This document shows positions 32,905-43,773 of a stretch of DNA of 64,000 nucleotides, in pieces. The translations under genes were made by a program, and so were the position numbers. This DNA is from Paralithodes platypus (lineage: Eukaryota > Arthropoda > Malacostraca > Decapoda > Lithodidae). How positions within the stretch are numbered: position 1 is the stretch's first letter; each line of letters opens with the position of its first letter. The notes beneath the pieces are model-generated. The model searched no databases. It had not been told where the DNA came from and was given only the letters and a program-made list of their open reading frames with translations. The stretch lies in NCBI GenBank assembly GCA_032716605.1, contig CM064492.1:52413382-52477381 (forward strand). The letters run 5' to 3'.

Positions 32905-35549
32905 TCACAACCCCTGTCAACCGACCCTCAATATTCTTAGAAACTATAAGGAAAATGACAATTAAAATACATAAAATAATACTGGTGATAACAGGACGAG
33001 GGTAGACAAACTCAGGGCGAATGTAATGCATAAAAGAGAGTGTCCATGGATGTATTGATCAGCTCCAAAGTTTCAATTTCACGTGAAACGATCTTAGGAA
33101 ATGAAAAATTACTAGAAATATCCACATCTGAAGGAATGCTCGCAAAAAGAATATCCTGTTCCGTGAATGAAAGCATGTGAGTGAAAGAAGGGTAAATAGT
33201 AAGATGAAGAGATACTAACAAACATGAGTCCATTACATAAACTTGGCCAATGCATGATTTATGAAAGGGTGCTCTGTCCGGGCAAGTAATAAGTAGATCA
33301 GAAGCATTGACAAAATAAAGAAAGTGAGTATTATATACGTGCACATGTAACAATGGGTGAAATGGAACCGGAGTGAAATTACAAAAATCAAGGACTTTGG
33401 AATTACCAATAATGACTTGAACACATTTGTTAGAATTCATCGGCAGCAGAAGAACGGCAGACGCTGGGCAAATGGTAAACATACCGAACACCGTGTGACA
33501 AAGCGCATTAATAGTGGAGGAACTCAGTAGAGAGTGATATTCATCTGTATACTTCCCTTTTGAAACCAACAAATTCTTGGAAGGAAAATCAATTGTGAGC
33601 AAGAAATTATGAAATTTAACAGAAAAAGGTATTACTTCAGACCAAGACAAAATCATGTCAGATGCAAAAGGGATTGAAACAAGACATTTACCTTGAATCA
33701 CATACACTTCGAGAAAGCGGTAATAATACTCTATTTCAAAATAACCCACAAGGTGACAAGAGGGACCAAATCTAGTTTTATCTTTGCCAACCTCAGCAAT
33801 TTGAAAAGGTCAGCCATGGAAAGTAAATCAGATATCACAAGCCCATTCTCCGCATTAAAGGGGAGGCAGACCCTTTCGCCCCCTATTCACCCTGTATAAG
33901 AGATTTTGTTTCTGGCATTATACCATCTTATTACCAATGGAAATACTAAAACTCGCTGAAAAAAATCAGGTCTCTATGTGCGTGCGCGCGCAAAATTTCA
34001 TTGAAATATATGAAAAATCATCTAGTCATTGAAAATTGTTCAAATTTCCCCCCAATTTTTTTTCTGGCGTATCCTACAAGCATCCCCTACAAGAAAATTA
34101 GTTTTCCCATATTGAATAATAGAAGGGGCTGAAAAAAATATATAATATATCTATATTTTTTGGTAGCCCAAATTTCGACATGAAATATGTCGAATCTTGG
34201 AAATTATGGGAGATAATGCCATTATCTAATCATTTTACAGTTGCTATATAGTCCTATATGTAGTGTGTAGAAGGGGAACGAAGTAGAGCAATATACAAAA
34301 AAGTAGATGCTCTTGGAGTTACCAATATATCATCTCGGGTAATCGCAAAACATTTAAATTCATACCTAAATGGTGAAAAGTGTTGTTGAAAATAACTAAG
34401 TTACCCCTACTATATAGGTTTTCTATTACCAAGGTCTTAGAGAAAACAAAGTTATATGGGTTACTGATGAATAACATCTTCTAACCTTGGGTCAACAGAT
34501 GACTTTCACAAGTGTTTCATATAAATCCATGATTTTGGGGGCCATGGGGGGGGGGGGGGGCTTGGGATGTCATATGGGTGTTTATTCCCTCATATGATAG
34601 TTTATATTACTTACAGAAGCCTTTTAGACAAACAACAACAAAAATAAAATAAATTGGCTGAGGGTAAAAACAAAAATTGATTCGGGGGTGTGGTTGTACC
34701 CCCGTCCGGGGGTGTTATGGATGCGATATGTGTTTTTTTTTCTTCCCTCCTATGCTATTCTCTATGTTGAAAGAAGCATTTTAGAAAAAGAACAACAAAT
34801 TTGAAATTTTGACTTTCGGTCCTCATCCAAGGTTTAACTAAAGCATGCATATATTGTTCAAAATCCTTCCCCAATAGTGTAGACATTACATGAAAAGTGT
34901 CAATTCAAGTGGATATCACAAGTTCTTCAAAAAACGTTACTTTACTGATTAATTCATTTAGGGTATTCTATACCCCATTAAGAACTGAACTGGCGTTAAC
35001 AGTATTTACAATGCTTTCCAGATTCATGTTATTCGTAGACATTAACCTGTCCTGATTCTCCAACTAGATAGAAAGATCATAAATTTTACTCTCCGCAGAC
35101 CTCAGGTCATCCCCAGTAGCAAGGCCAAACAAACCCCCTAGAAGTTTACCGCCAATGTTAATCAAACCCCTCTTCCGGCGAGTGAGTTAGGCTCTGCATT
35201 ACGAAAAACATGATCCACCTCAGACTGCACAACTGACAATTTCCAGTGCAGTAAATGAAATAAGTCCACAGCCTGAGCATTAAAGTGAGCAGTCAAACCC
35301 TGCAAAATTATCCAAAATATCCCTTGTAACTATGATCTTCTCCGAAACACTACCACAACCACGTTTAATCTTAGACAAGTATGACATATCCACATAGGGT
35401 CCAACATCAGACACTAATACAACATTACCTTGTTACCTCAAAATCATACCCGAACGAGTGAGATTGGAAGGGTTGTCCGCGCTAGCGGTGACAGCGCATA
35501 GCCATCCAACCACCCTTCTCAATATCCATAATACCAGGAAGCGCACCAT
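32905..35549 (-). pseudogene. env: F-type envelope fusion protein (env) of the gypsy element, broken
   Basis: Read on the minus strand. A start codon at 35549 opens a frame with a hydrophobic leader that looks like a signal peptide (frame open to 35433). A tetrabasic furin-type site (R-R-K-R) at 35169-35180 is followed at once by a glycine-rich hydrophobic segment resembling the fusion peptide of insect errantivirus Env and baculovirus F proteins. A long open segment (33012-33749, 245 residues, with several C residues) forms the ectodomain. A hydrophobic membrane anchor of about 20 residues lies in another frame near 32930-32985. Breaks: frameshifts near 35400, between 33749 and 33850, and near 33020; in-frame stops; and a ~1 kb insertion at about 33854-34860. 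In live relatives the protein mediates membrane fusion. This copy cannot make a complete product. Confidence 0.8.
33854..34860. mobile_element. Insertion X inside env
   Basis: Starts at TTAAAGGGGAGGCAGACC, matching the terminal words of the MITE-A at 15303. It contains a poly-G run near 34549-34560 and a 'gggggtgt...acccccg' hairpin near 34685-34715. It interrupts env. The far end and target duplication are not resolved; the similarity is confined to the terminus, so it may be a longer TTAA-type relative. Confidence 0.5.
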
Positions 35550-35632
35550 AATGCTCCCTACGACACCCATCTGAGGGATCATGAATACATTAAAAAAACA
35601 AAAATTGTACCGCCAAAGAATTACATATAAAA

Positions 35633-36085
35633 TCAATACAATTTCACACCCAAACTGTCAACGCACCATTGAGTTAGCAAATTACTTTTCTCTTTAACAA
35701 AAGCAACATTACTCGACCTCAAATTATATTTATGAGCAATGCTTGTCATTTTAGGCCGTTTACGTCTTCTGATATTCCTCGGACTCAACGGGTTGTGTTC
35801 CACAGAAATATCTTCGTAGCCTGGTAGATTGCGCACTACATGTTTCAAATGATTTACATGAGCCCTTTTCTCAACGCTCTTTTCCAAGTGTTTTATAACA
35901 GTACTATTGTTGTCGACTGAAATGACTCGATACGGGCCCTCAAAAACCAGCTGCAATTTATCTTTAGTGTAAAACTCTCTCAAGGAAACAAGATCACCTA
36001 CATCGATATTAACATCCGTCTTACGTTTATTCGCCATATTAACTCTCAAAGAGCGTGATCGTTTGTAACATCTACTACCTGCCAA
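35633..36085 (-). pseudogene. pol: Post-integrase C-terminal part of gypsy Pol (GPY/F module)
   Basis: A 150-residue open frame. A 'V-G-D-L-V' turn is followed about 20 residues later by 'F-E-G-P-Y-R-V', the GPY/F signature of Ty3/gypsy integrase tails, then 'H-V-N-H-L-K'. It lies downstream of the integrase core and is separated from it by the B-like insertion (36085-36535). It ends just upstream of the env start at 35549, the usual pol-env order. The basic tail ('R-R-R-K-R-P-K') is unusual in length. Confidence 0.8.
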
Positions 36086-36535
36086 GCAGGCATATTTACC
36101 CTAAACGAGCTTCATTCCATGCTCTTTTTCATGCATAAATAAGAGCCAAAGCGTAATACAATTATGTATCCGTCATAGGGCGATAATAGAGCTTTCGAAT
36201 GACACCTAAATCATTTTTGAATGACCACGGGTTATCCTGTAGCGATCGAGCAACCGAAGGTGAAAAACCATAAAATGAAGTAATTTCACCAGTTTTTTCC
36301 TGGTCTCGCGAAGCCGAATGTGTGGGATGTTGCAGCGGCGGTCTCAGTAGAGGCAACGTGGTCGTGCCGAAAGGTCAGAGCCCACCTATTATCCTCCCAA
36401 CGCATATACTCTCTCTCAGAGCCCCTAATGTGCTCAGAATGCCGCCTGCCATATGACGGGTACCGCTTCATTGTCCATTTATCTCTAGCCCGTCATATGA
36501 CGGGTACCGCCAGTTAGGTGTTAATCATGTCTTCC
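36085..36535 (+). mobile_element. Diverged B-like element inserted between integrase and its tail
   Basis: Shares with B the order 'tttcatgcataaataagag', 'gagctttcgaatgacacc', 'cgcgaagccg' and 'tctctctcagagcc', plus an end 'ccgccagttaggtgttaat' that is the inverse of the B start. It also has an internal duplication of 'catatgacgggtaccgc' (36455-36472 and 36493-36510). It is clearly older than the B array. Confidence 0.65.
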
Positions 36536-36539
36536 TTTG

Positions 36540-37475
36540 ATTTTGACAGAGAACTGCGTAAGGTCCTATAAATAGAACTACAATTATTCAAGTGATACAA
36601 AACGTAATCAACGCAGTTATAAACAGGAGAATTAGACTGAACCAACAAATTGTAAGGAAGTCTCATATCTCTACCAAAACAATAAAGTACGGCGAATCCG
36701 CAATTAAGGAATTTATCGAACAATTCAGTGTAGATTCAGCAAAATGAAAAACGGAATCCCAAGTGCTCGTATCACGATCTAGCAATAAGCCGCGAAGTGC
36801 ACGGATAAGGGACTGATTTGCGCGTTCCGCCAAGCCATTGGACTTGGGTGAATGAGGACAAACAATGACGTGATCAATTGTATATTCATCGCATAGTTTC
36901 GACATACTAGAATAACAACGCTCCGTACCATTATCAGTTATAATTGTATTAGGGCAACAAAATTTACACACAACGTCCGCTAAAAATGTATTAGTAATCG
37001 ATTTCGCTTCCTTATCTTGTAACACCGACAACACGACATACAGTGAAAAGTAACAAATAGTAAGGAAAATGTATTGATTACCCGCATAAGTCAACGGAAG
37101 TTTCAATAAATCTATAGCAACCACATGCAAAGAATCTGCAGGAATCGGATATTCCCCGATTTTCGCTTCCGAGCTCAGTTTAGGTTTAATAGTTGCGCAT
37201 GTTGAACAACAGTCAAAATATCTATCTATATCCTTTTTCATTGTTCGCCAATAACAACTCCTCTGTGCTGCTTTCAACGAACGAAGCTTCCCAGGATGCC
37301 CAATTGTATCATGACCATGTAGAATAGGTAATATTGTACTAACTTGTGAATCCGGAATGACGAGTTGTAAAACTACCCTGTCATTTATATCACATTTCCT
37401 GTACAAACAACCTTCATGCAATTCAAAATTTAAAAAATTAAATACTGCTAAGTCGGGATCACTAAAATCACCCAA
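36540..37475 (-). pseudogene. pol: Gypsy integrase (zinc domain plus DDE core)
   Basis: A 270-residue open segment. The N-terminal zinc domain has H55-x4-H60 and C90-x2-C93, with 29 residues between H60 and C90. The catalytic core shows D122 ('V-A-I-D-L-L'), D181 ('T-I-I-T-D-N-G-T') and E217 ('N-G-L-A-E-R-A-N'), i.e. D-x35-E, with all three acidic residues retained. A frame shift near 36663-36720 moves the C-terminal continuation ('R-D-M-R-L-P-Y') into another frame until the B-like insertion. It normally joins the cDNA ends to host DNA. The intact triad suggests this segment decayed late. Confidence 0.9.
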
Positions 37476-37769
37476 TTCTAAAGCAAGAATAAGTTTACCC
37501 CATAAATATCTTTACTTTGGTCTAACACAATACTCTTACTACACAGCAGCGCATTCACAGAAATTAAACAAACATGATTTCTTGATAAAGCATTGGCAAC
37601 AGTGTTGAGTTTGCCTTCAACATATAATAACGTAGGATTATACGACGCTAAAGTCAACTTCCACCTGGCACGTCTACCCGTGAGATGTTTGTCATCAAAT
37701 AATTTAATAGGAGGCTTATGGTCCGTCCAAACAGTCGCCTCATAACCATTATTACCTCACGAAAGGTAT

Positions 37770-38217
37770 TTAAAACCCGTACAGCCCCAGCGACGCGCCT
37801 GACGCGTCGGCGATGTATGTAACGCACAGCCCCAGAAACGCGCCTGGCGCGTCACCCTAATTGCGCCGACCGTGACCTCAGGTGTAGCCACTCAAGAGGG
37901 CTCAGATTTGTATGGGAACTGTGTACGTATCCCACGCAACCGTGCCGATGGTTGAAAACTCTCAAAGTCCACGTGCGTGCGCGCGAGCGCGCAATAACCT
38001 GTTTTTTTGGGATAATTGCTTTCAATTTTTTACTCTTGTAAAATCCATTTTCGGGGGCTCTGTAGGACCATTTTTTAAGCTTTTTGAGCGGTTTTTCGTG
38101 GGTTTTCCTTCATTCCTAACCCATTCGCTATTGTTTCTGGAATAAAACCATTTTTTGAAAACCGGCCGGGTTCTGGTGCGCAAACATTACAAAACGAGCC
38201 GGGGCTCCACGAGTTAA
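37770..38217 (+). mobile_element. MITE F, copy 1 (in gypsy pol)
   Basis: TTAA at 37770-37773 and 38214-38217. Ends 'acccgtacagcccc' and 'ggggctccacgagtt' are imperfect inverses. Interior includes 'gacgcgcctgacgcgtc', 'cgtgcgtgcgcgcgagcgcg' and 'aaaaccggccgggttctgg'. 448 bp, close to F2 at 43998-44444. Confidence 0.85.
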
Positions 38218-38260
38218 CACCCAAATTAGCGCTGCACACAATAATTCTGTTTTGCTGGCT

Positions 38261-39716
38261 TTAACACCTTACGAGCGGCCTATGCGGTTTATTTATGTGT
38301 ACCGCACAGCGGGGTGTTTTTAGCCAAAATAGGGCTGTTTACGTGATCATTTTCATGCCTAAATAAGACCCAGAACGTAAAACAAGTACCTATCCCTGAA
38401 AGGGCATAAACAGAGCTTTCGAATGACACCATAACGATCCTTGTATGATGGATAGTTTTCTTGCAATAACCGTGCAACGCGAGTGCAAAAAGCAGGTAAT
38501 TCGGTACTTTCAGTACATAATTGAGTATGTGGCGAGTGAGAGAGGGAGGAGGGAGCTGAGATTTGTGTCAGTAGGTTCGCCGCGGTGGTCTGGAGCAGTC
38601 ATACGCTCGCTAGTCTCCTGCCACCACTTGTCTCTCTCTCTCAGCCACATTACGTGCTGAAATTGCCACTCGAGTTATGTCGAGCGCCGCCACATAGTCC
38701 AGCTTTATTTAACTCGACTTATGTTGCTCGCCGCTAATTAACACCTTACGAGCGGCCTATGCGGTTTATTTATGTGTACCGCACAGCGGGGTGTTTTTAG
38801 CCAAAATAGGGCTGTTTACGTGATCATTTTCATGCCTAAATAAGACCCAGAACGTAAAACAAGTACCTATCCCTGAAAGGGCATAAACAGAGCTTTCGAA
38901 TGACACCATAACGATCCTTGTATGATGGATAGTTTTCTTGCAATAACCGTGCAACGCGAGTGCAAAAAGCAGGTAATTCGGTACTTTCAGTACATAATTG
39001 AGTATGTAGCGAGTGAGAGAGGGAGGAGGGAGCTGAGATTTGTGTCAGTAGGTTCGCCGCGGTGGTCTGGAGCAGTCATACGCTCGCTAGTCTCCTGCCA
39101 CCACTTGTCTCTCTCTCTCAGCCACATTACGTGCTGAAATTGCCACTCGACCTATGTCGAGCGCCGCCACATAGTCCAGCTTTATTTAACTCGACTTATG
39201 TTGCTCGCCGCTAATTAAGGGTTAAGGGTTAACACCTTATGAGCGGCCTATGCGGTTTATTTATGTGTACCGCCCAGCGGGGTGTTTTTAGCCAAAATAG
39301 GGCTGTTTATGTGATCATTTTCATGCCTAAATAAGACCCAGAACGTAAAACAAGTATCTATCCCTGAAAGGGCATAAACAGAGCTTTCGAATGACACCAT
39401 AACGACCCTTGTATGATGGATAGTTTTCTTGCAATAACCGTGCAACGCGAGTGCAAAAAGCAGGTAATTCGGTACTTTCGGTACATAATTGAGTATGTAG
39501 CGAGTGAGAGAGGGAGGAGGGAGCTGAGATTTGTGTCAGTAGGTTCGCCGCGGTGGTCTGGAGCAGTCATACGCTCGCTAGTCTCCTGCCACCACTTGTC
39601 TCTCTCTCTCAGCCACATTACGTGCTGAAATTGCCACTCGAGTTATGTCGAGCGCCGCCACATAGTCCAGCTTTATTTAACTCGACTTAAGTGGTGAGCC
39701 GCTTTTTAAGGGTTAA
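38261..39716 (+). mobile_element. Tandem array of three MITE-B copies
   Basis: Copies start at TTAA 38261, 38738 and 39229 (spacings 477 and 491) and the array ends at TTAA 39713-39716. The unit begins TTAACACCTTACGAGCGGCC and ends GGCCGCTTTTTAAGGGTTAA (best seen in the solo copy at 56013). The copies are almost identical and head to tail, sharing TTAA at the joints; the third joint has an extra GGGTTAAGGGTTAA. Open frames repeated in each copy are non-conserved by-products. Confidence 0.9.
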
Positions 39717-39899
39717 AGAACGACTAGTGAATCCTAACGGTCGTACGAGATTAATATCGTCATACTGCATAGGAACAGCCCCAAAACCTGTATATGACGC
39801 ATCAGAATTAATAAGTGAAGCAATTTATTATTTAGACTTTAAGTAACTTAACTTAATACTGAGTAGCGTATACGGTTCAATTACAGAGCCGTAGGCGTT

Positions 39900-40687
39900 G
39901 CCTGTTTAGACAGGGCCACTCGCTAGCCACCATATAATGGGACTCAGTAATGGAGTTATAACTTGTGTATAACCCAATGGAAACTCCCACAACTCTCTGT
40001 ATCTTGAGAGAATATAATTATTAAATGTATAAAGAATAATATCAGTCCTTAAATATATAACAGAAAGATAATTGAAACTTGAATAAACTTCACATCGAAT
40101 TTATTAAATGTTAACTTACAACTTATTCAGAATATAATATAAAATAATCAAGGTCAAGTAAGACAAGTATAGAAGTCTGGCAACACTATTGCGGCTGGCA
40201 ATCGGACCCCCTTGTTGATACAAAGGTTGGGGTCTCATATCTGAATGCCAAATACCGCTCTCCAAGACTTATATCAACTCTGGAAATGCCCTGAAAGTGA
40301 TGTATTTCCATACATCAGGTACCTTACAGAATTCTTATCCAATACTCGATTTCGTACTAAAAGGGGATGTGGTTTAAATACACCATGCACACCCTACTCA
40401 CATGTAATCCACGCCTTGATCACATGAACAAGGAAGGTCGATCTAATATGATGATTAAAGCAGGTTCCCATGACCTCTCTCTGAGAGGTCAGATGAATAC
40501 CCTCTAGCTTTCCTGTTGAATACAATAAGTGAAAAACAATACAAGAAATACAATGATGAATATATCTATGTTAAGTTGTTATGATAGGAATATAAGTAGA
40601 GTGGGTACAATATTGAGTAATTCATGCAAATACGCAAGTATGGAATACAATGGTTACTAAAGCATTGGGGCGATATAATACTGTATA
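39900..40687 (-). other. Candidate 5' LTR and leader of the gypsy element
   Basis: It lies where a 5' LTR is expected. On the minus strand it contains AATAAA-like signals (about 40098) and ends 'cccattata' followed by 'TGGTGGCTAGCGAGTGG' (about 39921-39937), which could be a primer-binding site starting TGG. No matching copy was found at the other end (32077-32900), so this remains a suggestion. Confidence 0.35.
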
Positions 40688-41404
40688 TAACAAATATCAC
40701 GGCCGACGGCCGGTTCAACCACAATTACAGGCTCACTATCGTTCACCAGGAAAAAACATCGACACCTAAAGGGCATGAAAGGTCTTAATATTGACAAAGA
40801 AATGGGGCGATAGGTTGCCAAACTAATGGGCTGAACTTCTTAAAATTTGAATACTAAAGTGGCTAAGCCTGAGGGAGAAGGTTGTCTAGAAATAAAACAG
40901 CCCCTCTCGCCTTAAGTCTGTATATTTCGTTTTCCATCAATGTACTATAGTGCTGTATAATATTATAAATAAAAGAAGCCCTGACCCACCATGAATGTTG
41001 GCCGACTGTACAGTTACTGAATTAAACACATTGACAACACATACCTCACAATACTGAATAAGTGTTGAATACTTTACGTAAATCGGAGACTTCAGCATGA
41101 GTACGAATTTAAAATTACAATTTAATATATTTATTTATTTTGTCACACATTCATGTAAATATATATGAATGGTTTGTATTAGTGCTTCAGTATCCAGTTC
41201 CGTTCCTTTAAATGTTTCCTTCAACATGTATCTTATTTTTATTTTCTGTACTGTAATACAATCTTTGTGTTTCGTTTTGGCATTGTTTCAACATGTTTTT
41301 TCTTGTATCTATTGTCTTTACTGCAAGCCAATTTCAATGTTTGTTTGCATTTTCTCGAAATTTTTATCATCTTAAAATTAGTTCTTTGTTTTATTTTTAT
41401 TTTT

Positions 41405-43740
41405 CAACTCTGCGAAGCAGAGTGGTATCGCACACACAGGTCCCGCCCGTATACTGTGCACCACAATTCAGCTTGTCCGTCGTTGTCGTCGTCCGTCGTC
41501 CGTCGTCCGTCCGGTAACTCCTCCTAGACCGTTCGATGGATTTTCACCAAATTTCACAGGTATATTCATTTGGTCAATGCGAAGGTCAGTCAAAAATAAA
41601 TGTTTAATTTAACTTAAAGGTTAAGGTCAAAGGTCGAGGTTAAAAATAAGGTCAATATTTCATGTGTCTTAGTTTTTACTCAAATTTCTTAATTTTCACT
41701 ATACAAGTTACTGGTAACCTTGATATCTTATTGACCTAATTTTAGATACATATTCTGAAGGGTAAGGTCAAAGGTCAAGGTCAAAGGTCAAAATATTTGT
41801 TTTACTAGTATTTCTTATATTAACTGTTTGATTCTCACTAAACATACCATGTATATTCGGAATACTTAGGTGAAGGTCATACAAGAAACTATTCAATTCC
41901 ATATGAAAGGTCAAGGCCACAATTCAAGGTCAAATATAAGGTCACTATGCTAATTTCTTTACTTTTCATGCAAACTTCACACAATTTGGTGAGATAGTTG
42001 CACTTTAAATGAAAAGGAAAATAACACATTTTGAGACACATGTCATGAAGGTCAAGGTTAAAGGTCAAGGTAAACTATTCTATATATATATATAAAACTA
42101 ACTGATGGGTTTTAATGAAATTAGTCATGCTTATTTTATTTTCCTGGGCAATGTCGATGGACAAAACATATTTACTCTTACATAAAGGTCAAGGTCACAG
42201 GTCAAGGTCAAAGGCCAACTTATTTTCTATATATATTTAGTTTTTATTCAAATGTCTTAATTTTCACTATACTAGTTACTGGTACCTTGATATTGTATTG
42301 CCCAAATTTTAGAAAAATATACTAAAGCTTAAGGTCAAAGTTCAAGGTCAAAGGTCAAAATAGTGTTTTTTACTAGTATTTCTTATATATACCAACTCTT
42401 AGATTCCCACTAGGCTTACCATGTATATTCGGAATACCTAGGCCAAGGTCATTCAATAAACTATTCAATTCCATATGAATGGTCAAGGTCACAGGTCACG
42501 GTCAAATAAAAGGTCAATATGCAAAAAAAAAAATACTTTTCATGCAAACTTCACAAAATTTGGTGAGATAGTTTCACTTTAAATGAAAAGGAAAATAATA
42601 AATGTTGAGACATATAAAGGTCAAGATAAAGGTCAAAGGTCAAGGTCAACTATTATATTAATATATATGAATCTAACTGAGGGGTTTTAATGAAATTAGG
42701 CATGCTTATTTGATTGTAATGGGCAATGTCAATGCAAACAAAAATGTACTCTTACATAAAGGTCAAGGTCACAGGTCAAGGTCGAAGGTCAACTTTTATT
42801 ATTTATTAAACAAAAATACTCAAATTTTAGAAAACTGGCTATGTTATGGCTGATTACTTAAATATCATATATATCACATTTCACATACATATTATAATAG
42901 TTAAGGCCAGAGGTCAAGGTCAAAACAAGAGTATTTGTCATTTTCCCTAAACTCATCCTTGACTCATAATGTATTGTCATCAAATTATACAGGCAAATTC
43001 AGTTGGTCAATGTGATGACCATCCAAATATATGTATTTTATATTTAGTCAAAGGTCAAAGGTCAAGGTCGCAGTATATGATCACTATATGTAATCAATAA
43101 GTTTTAATCCAAATTACACCATATTCATAATGCTAGCTAATACGAACATTGCTGTTAAGCTAACTAAATCCTTGATAAGAAATTCTATGGTTGAAGGTCA
43201 AGGTCAAAGAAAAGGTTAAAGGTTGATATATGATTTTTCCTATTTAATGTAAGATTCTCATTAGACATATCATGCATTTTCGGAATGCTTAGACCAAGGT
43301 CACACAAGAATAAACATAATTCCATTTGATAGGTCAAGGTCACAGGTCAACGTCAAATATAAGGTCAATATGCTAATTTCTTTACTATTCATGGAAACTT
43401 CACAAAATTTGTTGAGACAGTTGTGTTTTAAGGGAAAATTAAAATGTTCAATTTTCAGACATTATGATGGTCAAGATGAAGGTGAAAGGTCAAGGTCAAC
43501 TATTCCTTTAATACCTCTGAAACTAACTGATGATATTTAATGTTATTTGACACACTTATTTGATTTTCTAGTGCTACATCAGAGCAAGCAAAAATATAAT
43601 CCTACATAAAGGTCAAGGTCACAAGACAAGGTCATAAGTTAAACTTCATCATAAAAAAATACTCAAATTTTGATAAGCTGACGACTGATATTTGTATTTG
43701 CATTTTACTTAAATAACATAAATTTCAATTATATATACGG

Positions 43741-43773
<33 letters not shown>

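Larger units (their letters stand above)
37500..39825 (-). pseudogene. pol: Gypsy RNase H domain split by two TTAA MITE insertions
   Basis: First part at 39717-39825 ('N-S-D-A-S-Y-T-G-F-G-A-V'). A 43-base middle part lies at 38218-38260, and the last part at 37500-37769 ('W-T-D-H-K-P-P' and 'Y-V-E-G-K-L-N-T-V-A-N-A-L-S-R'). The two gaps are exactly the B array and F1. At both TTAA junctions the frame is compatible with continuity if one TTAA is kept. A separate frameshift lies just after the F1 junction. An upstream stop near 39830 marks the point where the RT region is missing. Confidence 0.8.
32077..40687 (-). mobile_element. Degraded Ty3/gypsy retroelement with env (errantivirus-like)
   Basis: On the minus strand, from high to low coordinates: candidate 5' LTR/leader, RNase H, integrase, post-integrase GPY/F region, env. 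gag, protease and most of the reverse transcriptase are absent, so the copy is internally deleted. It is further broken by a B array (38261-39716), F1 (37770-38217), a B-like element (about 36085-36535) and a ~1 kb insertion (about 33854-34860). The boundaries come from the split MITE-A, with a short overlap of 3-4 bases (TAT/ATA) at the junctions. I could not match the two terminal regions to each other, so intact paired LTRs are not shown. Confidence 0.75.
31923..40915 (-). mobile_element. MITE-A split in two by a retroelement
   Basis: Left half 31923-32080 starts with TTAA and ends in 'gtacatttttcgtta'. Right half about 40685-40915 starts 'aacaaatatcacggccg' and ends with TTAA (40912-40915). 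In another copy (55030-55110) the same blocks are contiguous ('ttcgataacaaatgtcac'). So one MITE-A is divided by a single insertion of about 8.6 kb. Confidence 0.8.
31808..41008. mobile_element. Outer TA-flanked element (G-type ends) holding a nested stack
   Basis: CAGTCGGCCAACATTC at 31808 and its exact complement ending at 41008 are bordered by TA (31806-31807 and 41009-41010). A second inverted block, 'gggcttctt', lies about 27 bases further in on both sides. The ends resemble those of G1. Apart from later insertions the element's own DNA is only about 115 bp on the left and 93 bp on the right, so it was a short MITE before being invaded. Confidence 0.75.

Noticed and set aside
32759..32965. 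68-residue plus-strand frame as a gene
   Set aside because: It overlaps the env membrane-anchor region and presumed LTR on the other strand and shows no recognisable motif.
32905..35549. Env as a domesticated host gene (syncytin-like)
   Set aside because: Frameshifts, stops and a 1-kb insertion break it; no intact reading frame remains.
38289..39618. Repeated 62-, 71- and 86-residue frames
   Set aside because: They occur in each copy of MITE-B simply because the copies are nearly identical; no motif, and the same frames sit in the solo copy at 56013.
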